In this document: positions 7,223 through 16,098 of the stretch, piece after piece
Layout: each line of letters opens with the position of its first letter
Numbering within the stretch: the first letter of the stretch is position 1
Source: Carboxylicivirga fragile
GTDB taxonomy: Bacteria > Bacteroidota > Bacteroidia > Bacteroidales > Marinilabiliaceae
Direction: 5' to 3'
Assembly (NCBI GenBank): GCA_025499625.1
Contig: JAFMVD010000056.1
Coordinates: 1 to 36,755 of the forward strand
Length of the DNA: 36,755 nucleotides
The notes under the pieces: model-generated
Seen by the model: only the letters and a program-made list of their open reading frames with translations
Told to the model about the DNA's origin: nothing
Database searches by the model: none
Program-made: the position numbers and the translations under genes

Positions 7223-10200
7223 TTATTTATTGAGGTCTTTTTTTACTTTGCTTGGAGGATAGCCATTTAGCATTTTAAATTGTTTCGAAAAGTATTTAAC
7301 ATCAGTATAACCAATTTTATAGGCCGTTTCGGTTACTGAATATCCTTTTTTAAGTAATTCGAGACTGAGCTTGAGTTTTACTTGCCTTATAAATTCAAGA
7401 GGGCTAAGGCCAGTTAAACCTTTCACTTTGTTGTATAACACAGTTCGGCTCACGCAGAATTTTTTTGCAACAGAGTCAACAGTTAAATCCTCGGTATAGT
7501 TGGCTTCGACATATTTTAGTAGGTTGTGTAAAAACTCCTCATCCTTTGTGTTCACTTTTAGGGTGTCTGGATCAATGGTTTTATTATCTCTATATTTGGA
7601 AATAACAAGTTTGCGTTGGCCAATGAAACTGTGCAGTACTGCTCTAAGATGTTGCGACTTTAATGGTTTGGTAATGTATGCTTCGGCACCGGATTCATAA
7701 CCAATTATTTGATCTTTCATATCCGTTTTAGCTGTAATCATAACGATAGGGATATGGCATAGACTAAAGTTATCTTTTAATTTTTGGGTCATTTCTATCC
7801 CGTCCATCTCAGGCATCATTATATCAGTAACAATGGCATCAGGGTTATGTATTTCAGCAAGTTTGAGACCTTCTTTTCCATTTGCTGCCCACAGGCAATT
7901 GAATTCTATTTTTAGTTTACTTTGTATATAGTCAGCAATTTGCTTATTGTCTTCTACAACCAAAATGGTATTTTTTTGTTCGTCTAACAAGTCACTTTCT
8001 GGCATTGTAAAGTTGAATTCTTCGTTAAATTGCTTATGCGGTAGTGGGGGTAGCTCTATTTTTTGAATGTGCATTACATTAGTCTGATTTAAAAGATGCT
8101 TATTGTCAATTGGCATATTAAAGCAAAAACAGCTGCCTTGATCCAGCTGAGAGTTTACTTTAATATCTCCGCCATGCAACTTTGCTAATTCAAATGCCAA
8201 TGCCAGTCCAATACCGCTGCTACGATGATCATTCTTATTTAGGATGACAAATCGGGTGAAAATATCTGCAATGTTTTCATGAGAAATACCAGGGCCTTCA
8301 TCCACTATATTTACCAATGCTGTATCTGGATTATCAGTGTCAACTTCAACAGAGACACTTACATTTTTTCCTTTGGGAGTAAACTTAATGGCATTGGAAA
8401 TAATGTTATAAATTATTGAATCGAGCTTACTAGCATCAGCCCAAACGTCAATACAATCCCTTGTTTTTTGAAACTTAAAATGAATGCCATTATGTTTAGC
8501 CAATGGGATAAAGCTTTCGTAAATGCTTTGGGTAAATGAAACCAGATTTATCTTTTGCACATTTAAACTCATTTTGTTATTCTGAATACGCCTAAAATCG
8601 AGTAGCTGGTTTACCAGGTGCAGCATTCGCTTGGTGTTTTTCTTCATTAGGCCAAGCTGATTTTGAAGGTCTTTGGTGATGGTGCTATCCTCTAAAATAT
8701 CTTCCAAAGGTCCAAGGATAAGCGTTAAAGGTGTTCGGATTTCATGTGAGATATTGGTGAAGAAGCGTAGTTTTAAATCACTAATTTTCTTCTCCAGCTT
8801 CAGATCTTGCCGATATTTATTAACCCTTATTATTATGCCCCTTGTGAACCATAAGATACCAAAAAGCAATAATACATAGCCCAAATATGCCCAAGTTGTT
8901 TTCCACCATGGCGGAGTGATAGTTATGCTGATTTCTTTAGTGTAATTATTCCACCGTCCGCTTCGGTTTGTGTGCTTGACTTTAAAGGTGTATTGGCCAT
9001 GTGGAAGATTGGTATATGTGGCTTTTGTTTGATTACCTACATAATTCCAATTGCTTTCAAAACCTTCGAGCAAATAAGCATATTGAATCATGGATGGGTT
9101 GAGAAGATCGAGGGCTGAAAATTCAAGACTAAAGCTAGATTGTAGATAGTTTAATCGGATGGCATCTGTGAATGATATACTTTGTTTCAAAGGTGAATCT
9201 GTCGTATTTACCGCCACATCTTTATTAAACAATTGAAAATTAGTTAACTTAATCAGATTTAGATTGATGGGTGAACCAATTATTTGCGCATCAATTATTT
9301 CAACCCCTTCAGAACCGCCAAATACAAGTCTTCCATCGTTCAATTTAAAACACGCACTCTCTGTAAAATTATTAAATGATAGACCATTTGATTCGTTATA
9401 TATTTCGATTGTTTCGGTTTCCGGATTATAGTGGTTCAGTCCAAATTCGGAGCTAAACCAAAGCTGATTTTGATCGTCTTCTAAAATACCATAGATAACA
9501 TTGTTTGAAAGACCACTTTTTTTGGTAATGTTTTTGAATTGATTGTGTTCGGTGAGAGGTAATTGAAGTTGAGTTACTCCACCACCAAATGTACCAAACC
9601 ATAGTCGATGCTCTGAATCTTCGAATACTTCACCTACATCGTTGTAGTTAATTTTCTGTGAATTACCTGATTCCTTGAAGTATGATGAGAAAGTATAACG
9701 TTTATTTGTCAAGCTATCCTTTTTTATCACATTTAAACCAAATGCCGTTGCAAACCAAAGATTAGAATCAGAATCACATTTGATTTTTCTAACCTGATTA
9801 CTTGACAAGTGACTATTTTCATTTGTAAAATGTTCGAATGTTAAGTGTTTTGGATTTTTGTCTGTTACTCTACAAGCGCCATTCCCGTATGTGCCAATCC
9901 AAATATTACCTAATTTATCTTGTTCAATACTATAAATATTATTGTTCGAAATTGATGAGCTATCGGCAGTATTTGTTTGGTAATTATAAAAGGTAAGATC
10001 CTTTAAGGTTTTTTTGTTGCTACCAATTGGCATTTTACTGACAAATAATCCATGTCCTTTAGTACCAAGCCACATATGGTTTTGATCGTCAACAAACATG
10101 CAGTACACATTTGTTGTTTTAAGCGATGACTTGTTGTTAAGCAATGATTGAAGGGTGTGAATTTTTTGGAAATTAGAGTCATAGATATGAATAACTCCAT

Positions 10201-11623
10201 CCTTTGTGCTTAGCCATATATATCCGTTTTTATCTTGATAAACGCAGCGAACCACATTGTCAATCATTTGCTTGATTATGCGCGTAGGTAAGATATGTTT
10301 GAAGGCAGGATTGCGTTTTATAACTTTTTCGAGTCCACCTTTGTATTGCCCGGTTCCAAGCCATAACTGTCCTGATAAATCCTCAGTAATACTATGCACA
10401 ATATTTGATGAAATGGAGTAGTTATCATTCGGTTCATTCTCGTATTTTTTAAAACTATCAGATGGGCGGTGATAAAAAGCTAAAGCTCCGCCGTGTAAAC
10501 CAATCCACAAATTAGAGTCCTTATCTTCGTAAAAAACATGTCGTTCGCGATCTGTAATACTTATTTGTTCTGGTTCAGTTAATTGATAATAATTTGTTTT
10601 TTTATTTGCCAAGTTGAGCTTGGTTACGCCAAACACATCTGTGGTAATCCATGCATCATTAAAGCGATCGAAATAAACTGTTTCAATGTTTAAACCATGT
10701 GTTTTTACTTTCGACCATTGTTGATTGGCCGAGTTATACATTAATAAACCTCCATCTTTAAATGCCACTAAGCATGTAGTATCGCTGGAAGAATAGATTT
10801 TAGAGATTTGATTTGAGGGCAGTAGTTGATTGTTAGATTGGTTGATGAAGTGATAGGAGTGAGATTTTTTGTTAAAACAAACCAAACCTTGATTGTCAGT
10901 TCCTAACCACACCTCGTTATCTAATTCAATTGCAGAATTGAAGGAATAGTTTATAAAATAATGTTCAAAATCAAAATGTTGCTTCTTAACATCCGAATGC
11001 TGTAATAGATTAATTCCTCTTACTGTGCCAACCCAAACAGCGGAGTCTTGACTTGAGAAAATGAAGCGTACATCATTGTTGGTTATTGAGAAACGCCCTT
11101 TATCACTAATTTGGGAGGAGATATAGGTATTATCAGATGGATTATGGTTTAAGTGATAGATGCCACGCTCGTTGGTGCCAATCCAGATTTGATTTGAATC
11201 ATATTGCAAAAAGCATGTTGCTTTATTAATCTTTTCATAGTTCGGATCATGATAATCCGGAACGGTCTTAAATGATTCTGTAATTGGATTAAAGAAATGA
11301 TAATAATGATCATAGGTTTCTATCCAAATATAACCTTGTTGGTCTTGCCATAGGTTAATTACACGGTTATTAATGAAGGTTGAGCTTTTTAATACACTGT
11401 CAAATGTTTTGAAGCGGTAACCATCAAAACGGTTTAAGCCGTTCAGTGTCCCTATCCATAGAAAACCATCTTTATCACATAATAGGCTAGCTACAGAATT
11501 TTGCAATAATCCATCTTTGGAGTCGTAATGTTCAAACCTAAATATATCTTGTCCTTTTGAGGTGAAGTTTGACAATACTAGGAAAGAAAAAATATATGTA
11601 AAAAATCTAAGTTTCATAATCAT
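7223..11623 (-). CDS. Hybrid two-component system regulator (HTCS) of the pectin PUL
   Basis: The first in-frame ATG is at 11623 (1466 residues), with another at 11617; a TTG at 11632 is less likely. Domains in order: signal peptide (about 1-25); a two-propeller periplasmic sensor (about 30-780) with many Reg_prop repeats such as FLWIGTLNGLNRFDG and LWFGTFGGGV; a Y_Y_Y domain (about 830-905); a transmembrane helix (YLGYVLLLFGILWF, about 915-930); a histidine kinase core with phospho-acceptor His960 in NISHEIRTP; an ATPase with DEGPGIS and SSGIGLALA; a receiver domain with Asp1267 in VTDIMMPEMDG; and a C-terminal AraC-type DNA-binding domain ending GYPPSKVKKDL. All key residues are present. 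It senses an oligosaccharide in the periplasm and activates PUL transcription. It is divergent from the GH28 gene and almost certainly controls it. The ligand is presumably a pectic oligosaccharide. Confidence 0.95.
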   Translation of the reverse strand: MIMKLRFFTYIFSFLVLSNFTSKGQDIFRFEHYDSKDGLLQNSVASLLCDKDGFLWIGTLNGLNRFDGYRFKTFDSVLKSSTFINNRVINLWQDQQGYIWIETYDHYYHFFNPITESFKTVPDYHDPNYEKINKATCFLQYDSNQIWIGTNERGIYHLNHNPSDNTYISSQISDKGRFSITNNDVRFIFSSQDSAVWVGTVRGINLLQHSDVKKQHFDFEHYFINYSFNSAIELDNEVWLGTDNQGLVCFNKKSHSYHFINQSNNQLLPSNQISKIYSSSDTTCLVAFKDGGLLMYNSANQQWSKVKTHGLNIETVYFDRFNDAWITTDVFGVTKLNLANKKTNYYQLTEPEQISITDRERHVFYEDKDSNLWIGLHGGALAFYHRPSDSFKKYENEPNDNYSISSNIVHSITEDLSGQLWLGTGQYKGGLEKVIKRNPAFKHILPTRIIKQMIDNVVRCVYQDKNGYIWLSTKDGVIHIYDSNFQKIHTLQSLLNNKSSLKTTNVYCMFVDDQNHMWLGTKGHGLFVSKMPIGSNKKTLKDLTFYNYQTNTADSSSISNNNIYSIEQDKLGNIWIGTYGNGACRVTDKNPKHLTFEHFTNENSHLSSNQVRKIKCDSDSNLWFATAFGLNVIKKDSLTNKRYTFSSYFKESGNSQKINYNDVGEVFEDSEHRLWFGTFGGGVTQLQLPLTEHNQFKNITKKSGLSNNVIYGILEDDQNQLWFSSEFGLNHYNPETETIEIYNESNGLSFNNFTESACFKLNDGRLVFGGSEGVEIIDAQIIGSPINLNLIKLTNFQLFNKDVAVNTTDSPLKQSISFTDAIRLNYLQSSFSLEFSALDLLNPSMIQYAYLLEGFESNWNYVGNQTKATYTNLPHGQYTFKVKHTNRSGRWNNYTKEISITITPPWWKTTWAYLGYVLLLFGILWFTRGIIIRVNKYRQDLKLEKKISDLKLRFFTNISHEIRTPLTLILGPLEDILEDSTITKDLQNQLGLMKKNTKRMLHLVNQLLDFRRIQNNKMSLNVQKINLVSFTQSIYESFIPLAKHNGIHFKFQKTRDCIDVWADASKLDSIIYNIISNAIKFTPKGKNVSVSVEVDTDNPDTALVNIVDEGPGISHENIADIFTRFVILNKNDHRSSGIGLALAFELAKLHGGDIKVNSQLDQGSCFCFNMPIDNKHLLNQTNVMHIQKIELPPLPHKQFNEEFNFTMPESDLLDEQKNTILVVEDNKQIADYIQSKLKIEFNCLWAANGKEGLKLAEIHNPDAIVTDIMMPEMDGIEMTQKLKDNFSLCHIPIVMITAKTDMKDQIIGYESGAEAYITKPLKSQHLRAVLHSFIGQRKLVISKYRDNKTIDPDTLKVNTKDEEFLHNLLKYVEANYTEDLTVDSVAKKFCVSRTVLYNKVKGLTGLSPLEFIRQVKLKLSLELLKKGYSVTETAYKIGYTDVKYFSKQFKMLNGYPPSKVKKDLNK

Positions 11624-11774
11624 TTTTAACAATTGTAAAGATAATCTTTAAAGGAAACATAAAGTAAAAGCTTAAAAAATGTATTTTCAATTGTTTTCAT
11701 AAAAATCTGTAAAAGAGTGTCATGAAAAAATGTCTCCTATAAATTCTTGCGAAATGACTACCATTTTAAGACGA

Positions 11775-11813
11775 TTTGTAGTCCATTTTGTTATTCTACG
11801 TACCTTAATTTTA
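11775..11813 (+). promoter_or_regulatory. Possible promoter of the PUL core operon
   Basis: In the 262-bp gap between the divergent HTCS and GH28 genes, TTTG at 11775-11778 and TTTTG at 11786-11790 could be -33 boxes. TACCTTAA (11801-11808) and the overlapping TAATTTTA (11806-11813) are partial matches to the -7 consensus. Spacings are 22 and 15 bases. This is a weak motif call, but some PUL promoter must lie in this gap. I saw no clear HTCS binding repeat. Confidence 0.3.
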
Positions 11814-11885
11814 CATTATCTGAAATTTAACAGATATTAAATAAAGCGAATTGTTGTCGTGTTGATTATTGTTGAAGTTAATTAA

Positions 11886-13514
11886 ATGATTTTATATATG
11901 AAAAAATGTCAAGCATTGTTAAGCGCTAAGCGATGTAATCAAACCTTCTTAAAAAAGGTAACAAGTCTTATCGCTTTTGTGTTTATTATGAACACAGCAA
12001 TTTATGCCCAGGTGAATATGGTATATAAGGGTGTTGATAATACCGGCGAAATTATTTGTACTGATGTTATTAATGCCACTATCGACTCATTATATACTAT
12101 TGGAGGTGGTGAACTTTATTTCCCGGCAGGCCAATATTTGTCTGGCCCTATTGAAATGAAAAGTAACATAACTCTAAACTTCGAAGCAGGAGCTATTTTA
12201 AAGTTTTCAGATAATTTCGATGATTATTTACCGATGATTGATTCTAGGTGGGAAGGTGTTAGAGTGAAAACTTTTAAATCGCCCATATATGCTCACAATG
12301 CTAAAAATATAACACTCAAGGGACGGGGTTTAATTGATGGTAATGGTAAAAAATGGTGGGATTTCTGGTGGCCATTGAAACGTGGTGAACAATCCACAAA
12401 CTCAAAATGGGAGCAATTATTTTTTGACCATAATAAAGCCTTAATTGAGAAAAACGCGTATTTGCAGAAAATGGGTAATTTTCTACGACCACCATTATTT
12501 ATGCCATATAATTGTGAGAATGTTCGCATCGAAGGTCTTACTTTTATGAATCCACCTTTTTGGACCATTATGCCCGCTTTCTCTGAAAATATTACCATTG
12601 ATGGAATCACGATAATTAATCCTGAAGATTCACCAAATACAGATGGAATTGATCCTTCTTCATGTAAGAATGTAAGAATTAGTAATTGCCACATTAGTGT
12701 TGGCGATGATTGTATTGTGATAAAAGCAGGAAGAGATGAAGATGGTCGGGAAGCTGCATCACCAACTGAAAATATTACCATAACAAATTGTACAATGATG
12801 GATGGTCATGGTGGTGTTGTTGTTGGTAGTGAAATGTCGGGAAGTGTGCGCCGAGTTACAATTTCTAATTGTGTATTTAAAGGCACTGACCGTGGTATCC
12901 GTTTTAAAACCATGCGTGGAAGGGGTGGAGTCATTGAAGATGTAAATATTTCAAACATTGTTATGTACGATATCTTAAAGCAAGGTATCATGATGAATAT
13001 GCGTTATCACGAAACACCTGTTGAACCTGTTTCAGATCGCACACCGACAATCCGAAATATTTCGATAAGTAATGTGCGTATCAATAAGGCTAAACAAGCT
13101 ATTGCTTTTCTTGGTCTTGAAGAGCGAAGTATTCAAAACATCCGAATAAGTGGTGTTACTATTAATGCCAATCAGGGTATTTTTGGGGAGTATGCCGAAG
13201 ATATTGACCTAAGTGATATTCGTATTCAGGTGGATAAAGGCATCCCGGTTGAATTTAAAAAATCAAAAGCGATTCAATTGCGCGGTTTAACTGTTACCGG
13301 TGATAATTTAAATAAAGGAGCTTTATCTGTTACGGAAGTTAATAATTTACTTATTACCAATTGTTTTCAAACGGATGTAATGCCTTTTTATATGGATATT
13401 GATGATGCTTCGGGTCATGTTTACTTAATTAACAATGTGTTGCCGGGTGTTGAGAAGAGCTTAAAAACAAAGACAAAACTGGTTATTCAACAAGGAAATA
13501 TTCTTAGTAAATAA
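11886..13514 (+). CDS. GH28 polygalacturonase (secreted)
   Basis: This 542-residue protein has a signal peptide with a long basic N-region (hydrophobic part LIAFVFIMNTAIYA, cleavage before Gln). A second ATG at 11898 would also work. The rest is a right-handed parallel beta-helix of family GH28, which hydrolyses alpha-1,4-galacturonosyl bonds. All family motifs are present: NTDG with Asp253, GDDC with Asp274 and Asp275, GHGG with His308, and RFK with Arg339/Lys341. Length and the SPFFT-like PPFWT segment are typical of Bacteroidota periplasmic polygalacturonases, many of which are exo-acting on oligogalacturonides; a rhamnogalacturonan-acting member cannot be excluded. It is the first gene of the PUL core, 12 bp before the GH105 gene, and divergent from the HTCS. 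Confidence 0.93.
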   Translation: MILYMKKCQALLSAKRCNQTFLKKVTSLIAFVFIMNTAIYAQVNMVYKGVDNTGEIICTDVINATIDSLYTIGGGELYFPAGQYLSGPIEMKSNITLNFEAGAILKFSDNFDDYLPMIDSRWEGVRVKTFKSPIYAHNAKNITLKGRGLIDGNGKKWWDFWWPLKRGEQSTNSKWEQLFFDHNKALIEKNAYLQKMGNFLRPPLFMPYNCENVRIEGLTFMNPPFWTIMPAFSENITIDGITIINPEDSPNTDGIDPSSCKNVRISNCHISVGDDCIVIKAGRDEDGREAASPTENITITNCTMMDGHGGVVVGSEMSGSVRRVTISNCVFKGTDRGIRFKTMRGRGGVIEDVNISNIVMYDILKQGIMMNMRYHETPVEPVSDRTPTIRNISISNVRINKAKQAIAFLGLEERSIQNIRISGVTINANQGIFGEYAEDIDLSDIRIQVDKGIPVEFKKSKAIQLRGLTVTGDNLNKGALSVTEVNNLLITNCFQTDVMPFYMDIDDASGHVYLINNVLPGVEKSLKTKTKLVIQQGNILSK

Positions 13515-13526
13515 TTATCAGCAATT

Positions 13527-14711
13527 ATGAAGTATCTGATATATATAGTTTTATTAGTAAGTTTGTTAGCGTGTAAATATCGTTCGGAAGCATCATCACA
13601 AAATGTAGATTCAAGTCGTAAGTGGTCGGTAAAGATGGCAGATAATGTGATTAATGAATATGATAGTTTAATCCATTACCTCAATCCTAAAAAAGTAAAA
13701 TGGGAATATGATTATGCTTTTCTCGGACAGGCCATTGATCGATTGGGTGATATTGATGCCAAGTATTCTAAATATATGGCGGATTACATTAACTATTTTG
13801 TTCGCGAGGATGGCAGCATTTTCAAATATAAATTAAGCGATTATAACATCGATCGAGTTAATCCGGGTAAAAATGTGATTACACTTTATAAAAGAACCGG
13901 AGAAGTTAAGTACAAAAAGGTTATTGAACAGTTGGTGCAGCAAATGTATGAACACCCAAAAACACAAAATGGTGGGTATTGGCATAAAAAGCGCTATCCA
14001 CATCAGATGTGGTTGGATGGTATTTACATGGCATCGCCATTCTTGGCTCAATATGCAAAGGAGTTTAATGAACCGCATTGGTTTGATGTGGTAAGCTTTC
14101 AGATTAAGCTTATCTATCAACAAACCAAAGATGAAAAAAGTGGCTTGCTTTTTCATGCATGGGATGAGAGTAAAGAACAAAGGTGGGCCAATTCTGAAAC
14201 TGGTCAATCGCCACATTTTTGGAGTCGTGCCATGGGATGGTATGTGATGGCTATCGTTGATGTACTTGATTTTTTGCCAAAAAATCATGCGGATCGATCA
14301 GAGTTAATTACCATTCTTAAAGAGACCTGTAGTGCTTTGATGGAAGTACGTGATTCGGAAACAGCCCTTTGGTATCAGGTTTTAGATCAAGGAAATAGAG
14401 AAGGGAATTACCTTGAAGGTTCGGGGTCGGCCATGTTTTGTTATGCAATGGCCAAAGGATCAAGCAAAGGCTATTTGCCAAAAAAATATCGAACATATGC
14501 TGAGCAAACATTTGAAGGGATACTTACCAATTTAATTACTGAATATCCTGATGGGCATATCGAAATGAAGGATGTATGCGGTGGATGTGGGTTAGGTGGA
14601 GATCCCTATCGGGATGGTTCATTTGAATATTACATTTCGGAGAAGAAAGTGATTAACGACACAAAGGGAGTGGCTCCTTTTATTTTAGCTGCTATTGAAT
14701 TAGATAGATAG
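13527..14711 (+). CDS. GH105 unsaturated rhamnogalacturonyl/galacturonyl hydrolase, lipoprotein
   Basis: This 394-residue protein has a lipoprotein signal (MKYLIYIVLLVSLLAC, lipobox LLAC, Cys16) followed by an (alpha/alpha)6-barrel of family GH105. The family removes the 4,5-unsaturated uronic acid left at the non-reducing end by pectate or rhamnogalacturonan lyases, via hydration of the double bond. The active-site block HQMWLDGIYMASPF places the catalytic aspartate at Asp164. Other typical blocks are HAWDESKEQRWAN, SPHFWSRAMGWY, GSGSAMFCYAMAKG and VCGGCGLGG. It acts on products of the PL1 and PL9 lyases in this locus, probably in the periplasm. Its product isomerises to a diketo acid needing KduI and KduD, neither of which is in the window. 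The specific substrate (unsaturated galacturonate versus a rhamnose-linked disaccharide) cannot be told from sequence. Confidence 0.92.
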   Translation: MKYLIYIVLLVSLLACKYRSEASSQNVDSSRKWSVKMADNVINEYDSLIHYLNPKKVKWEYDYAFLGQAIDRLGDIDAKYSKYMADYINYFVREDGSIFKYKLSDYNIDRVNPGKNVITLYKRTGEVKYKKVIEQLVQQMYEHPKTQNGGYWHKKRYPHQMWLDGIYMASPFLAQYAKEFNEPHWFDVVSFQIKLIYQQTKDEKSGLLFHAWDESKEQRWANSETGQSPHFWSRAMGWYVMAIVDVLDFLPKNHADRSELITILKETCSALMEVRDSETALWYQVLDQGNREGNYLEGSGSAMFCYAMAKGSSKGYLPKKYRTYAEQTFEGILTNLITEYPDGHIEMKDVCGGCGLGGDPYRDGSFEYYISEKKVINDTKGVAPFILAAIELDR

Positions 14712-14763
14712 ACTGATGTTAGTTGGCTATAACTATTGGCCAACAAAATCAAATATTTAAATT

Positions 14764-16098
14764 ATGAAAATCCTAGTAAAAAACGTTTTGTTTTTGGCTT
14801 TGGTGGCACTTGCATTTAACTGCTCCAAAGCTCAGCAAGTTCCTGCATTTCCTGGTGCTGAGGGTGCTGGTAAATTCACTTCTGGAGGCCGTGGAGGATT
14901 CGTTTATACCGTTACCAATCTTAATGACGATGGCCCAGGAAGCTTAAGAGATGGTGTTCAGAAGAAAGGGGCACGAACAATTGTTTTTGGGATTAGTGGA
15001 ATTATTGATCTTAAGTCTCAATTAGCCATTAATAATGGAGATCTTACAATTGCAGGACAATCAGCTCCAGGAGATGGAATTTGTATAAGTGGACAAGGTC
15101 TTCGTATTAATGCAGATAATGTAATTCTTCGATATTTACGAATCCGTCCAGGAGATGGCTTACAGACCGAATTGGATGCTTTAACAGGAATGCGTCAAGC
15201 AGATATAATAGTGGATCATTGTAGTTTAAGTTGGGCAACGGATGAAGTCTGTTCTTTGTATGATATAAATAATTTAACACTTCAGTGGTGCATTTTAAGT
15301 GAGAGTTTGAATAATAGTTTTCATTCCAAAGGCTCTCATGGATATGGTGGAATATGGGGTGGACAAAAGGCTACTTTTCACCATAATTTATTAGCACACC
15401 ATACAAGTCGTAATCCTCGATTGCAAGGAAGTAGAGGCCATAAGCGTCCGAAGAGTGAGCAAGTTGAAATGGTGAATAATGTTGTTTACAATTGGCGCTC
15501 TAAATGTATTTATGCTGGTGAAGAGGGCAACTATTCCATTATAGCTAACTTTTTTAAGCCTGGACCTGCAACTGGTAAAAAAGCAAGCAGAAATATTTTA
15601 GAACCTTATAAACCATTTAGTAATTATAATTTTTCCGAAAATATAGTGGATGGTAATAAGGAATTAAGCGAAGATAATCGAAAGGCAATTCTAATGCCGA
15701 TAGATTCTATTACACGGTTTGTAAAGTCAGAACCATTATACAATTCGGGTATTAAAATAGAAACCGCACAAGAGGCTTATTTAAAAGTCTTAAATACTGC
15801 AGGCGCAAATCTGATCCGAGATAAGGTGGATAAACGAATTGTGGAAGAAGTTAAAAATGGATCTGCACTGGGAGCACAGTTCGGCATAATTAATTCACAG
15901 GAAGATGTTGGAGGCTGGCCTGAAATAAAAAGTGTTATAGGCCCTGTAGATTCAGACAAAGATGGAATGCCTGATAATTGGGAAGTTTCCCAAGGCCTAA
16001 ATGCGCATGACAATACAGATGGATCCAAGTATATATTAGATAAGTACTACACAAATTTAGAAATGTATTTAAACAGTTTACTAAAGCAAATCTTATGA
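14764..16098 (+). CDS. PL1-family pectate lyase (first paralogue)
   Basis: This 444-residue secreted protein starts with MKILVKNVLFLALVALAFNC. Cys20 is preceded by Asn, a poor lipobox, so cleavage by signal peptidase I near SKA/QQ is also possible. From FPGAEGAGKFTSGGRGG (about 29-45) onward it is a PL1 parallel beta-helix that cleaves polygalacturonate by beta-elimination. Key blocks are GPGSLRDGV, TIAGQSAPGDGICI, IIVDHCSLSWATDE (equivalent of the vWiDH calcium-site region), GGIWGGQKATFHHNL and HHTSRNPRLQ with the catalytic-type arginine. The C-terminus carries DSDKDGMPDNWEVSQGL, a short acidic calcium-loop-like repeat shared with the second paralogue at 22813-24501. The gene's stop overlaps the SusC start by 4 bases (ATGA), implying translational coupling. 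Confidence 0.93.
   Translation: MKILVKNVLFLALVALAFNCSKAQQVPAFPGAEGAGKFTSGGRGGFVYTVTNLNDDGPGSLRDGVQKKGARTIVFGISGIIDLKSQLAINNGDLTIAGQSAPGDGICISGQGLRINADNVILRYLRIRPGDGLQTELDALTGMRQADIIVDHCSLSWATDEVCSLYDINNLTLQWCILSESLNNSFHSKGSHGYGGIWGGQKATFHHNLLAHHTSRNPRLQGSRGHKRPKSEQVEMVNNVVYNWRSKCIYAGEEGNYSIIANFFKPGPATGKKASRNILEPYKPFSNYNFSENIVDGNKELSEDNRKAILMPIDSITRFVKSEPLYNSGIKIETAQEAYLKVLNTAGANLIRDKVDKRIVEEVKNGSALGAQFGIINSQEDVGGWPEIKSVIGPVDSDKDGMPDNWEVSQGLNAHDNTDGSKYILDKYYTNLEMYLNSLLKQIL

Noticed and set aside
12293-12781. 162-residue open frame antisense to the GH28 gene
   Set aside because: It lies wholly inside a gene with a complete set of GH28 catalytic motifs, and its own translation shows no family features.
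13833-14288. 151-residue open frame antisense to the GH105 gene
   Set aside because: It is a shadow of an intact GH105 reading frame and has no motif of its own.
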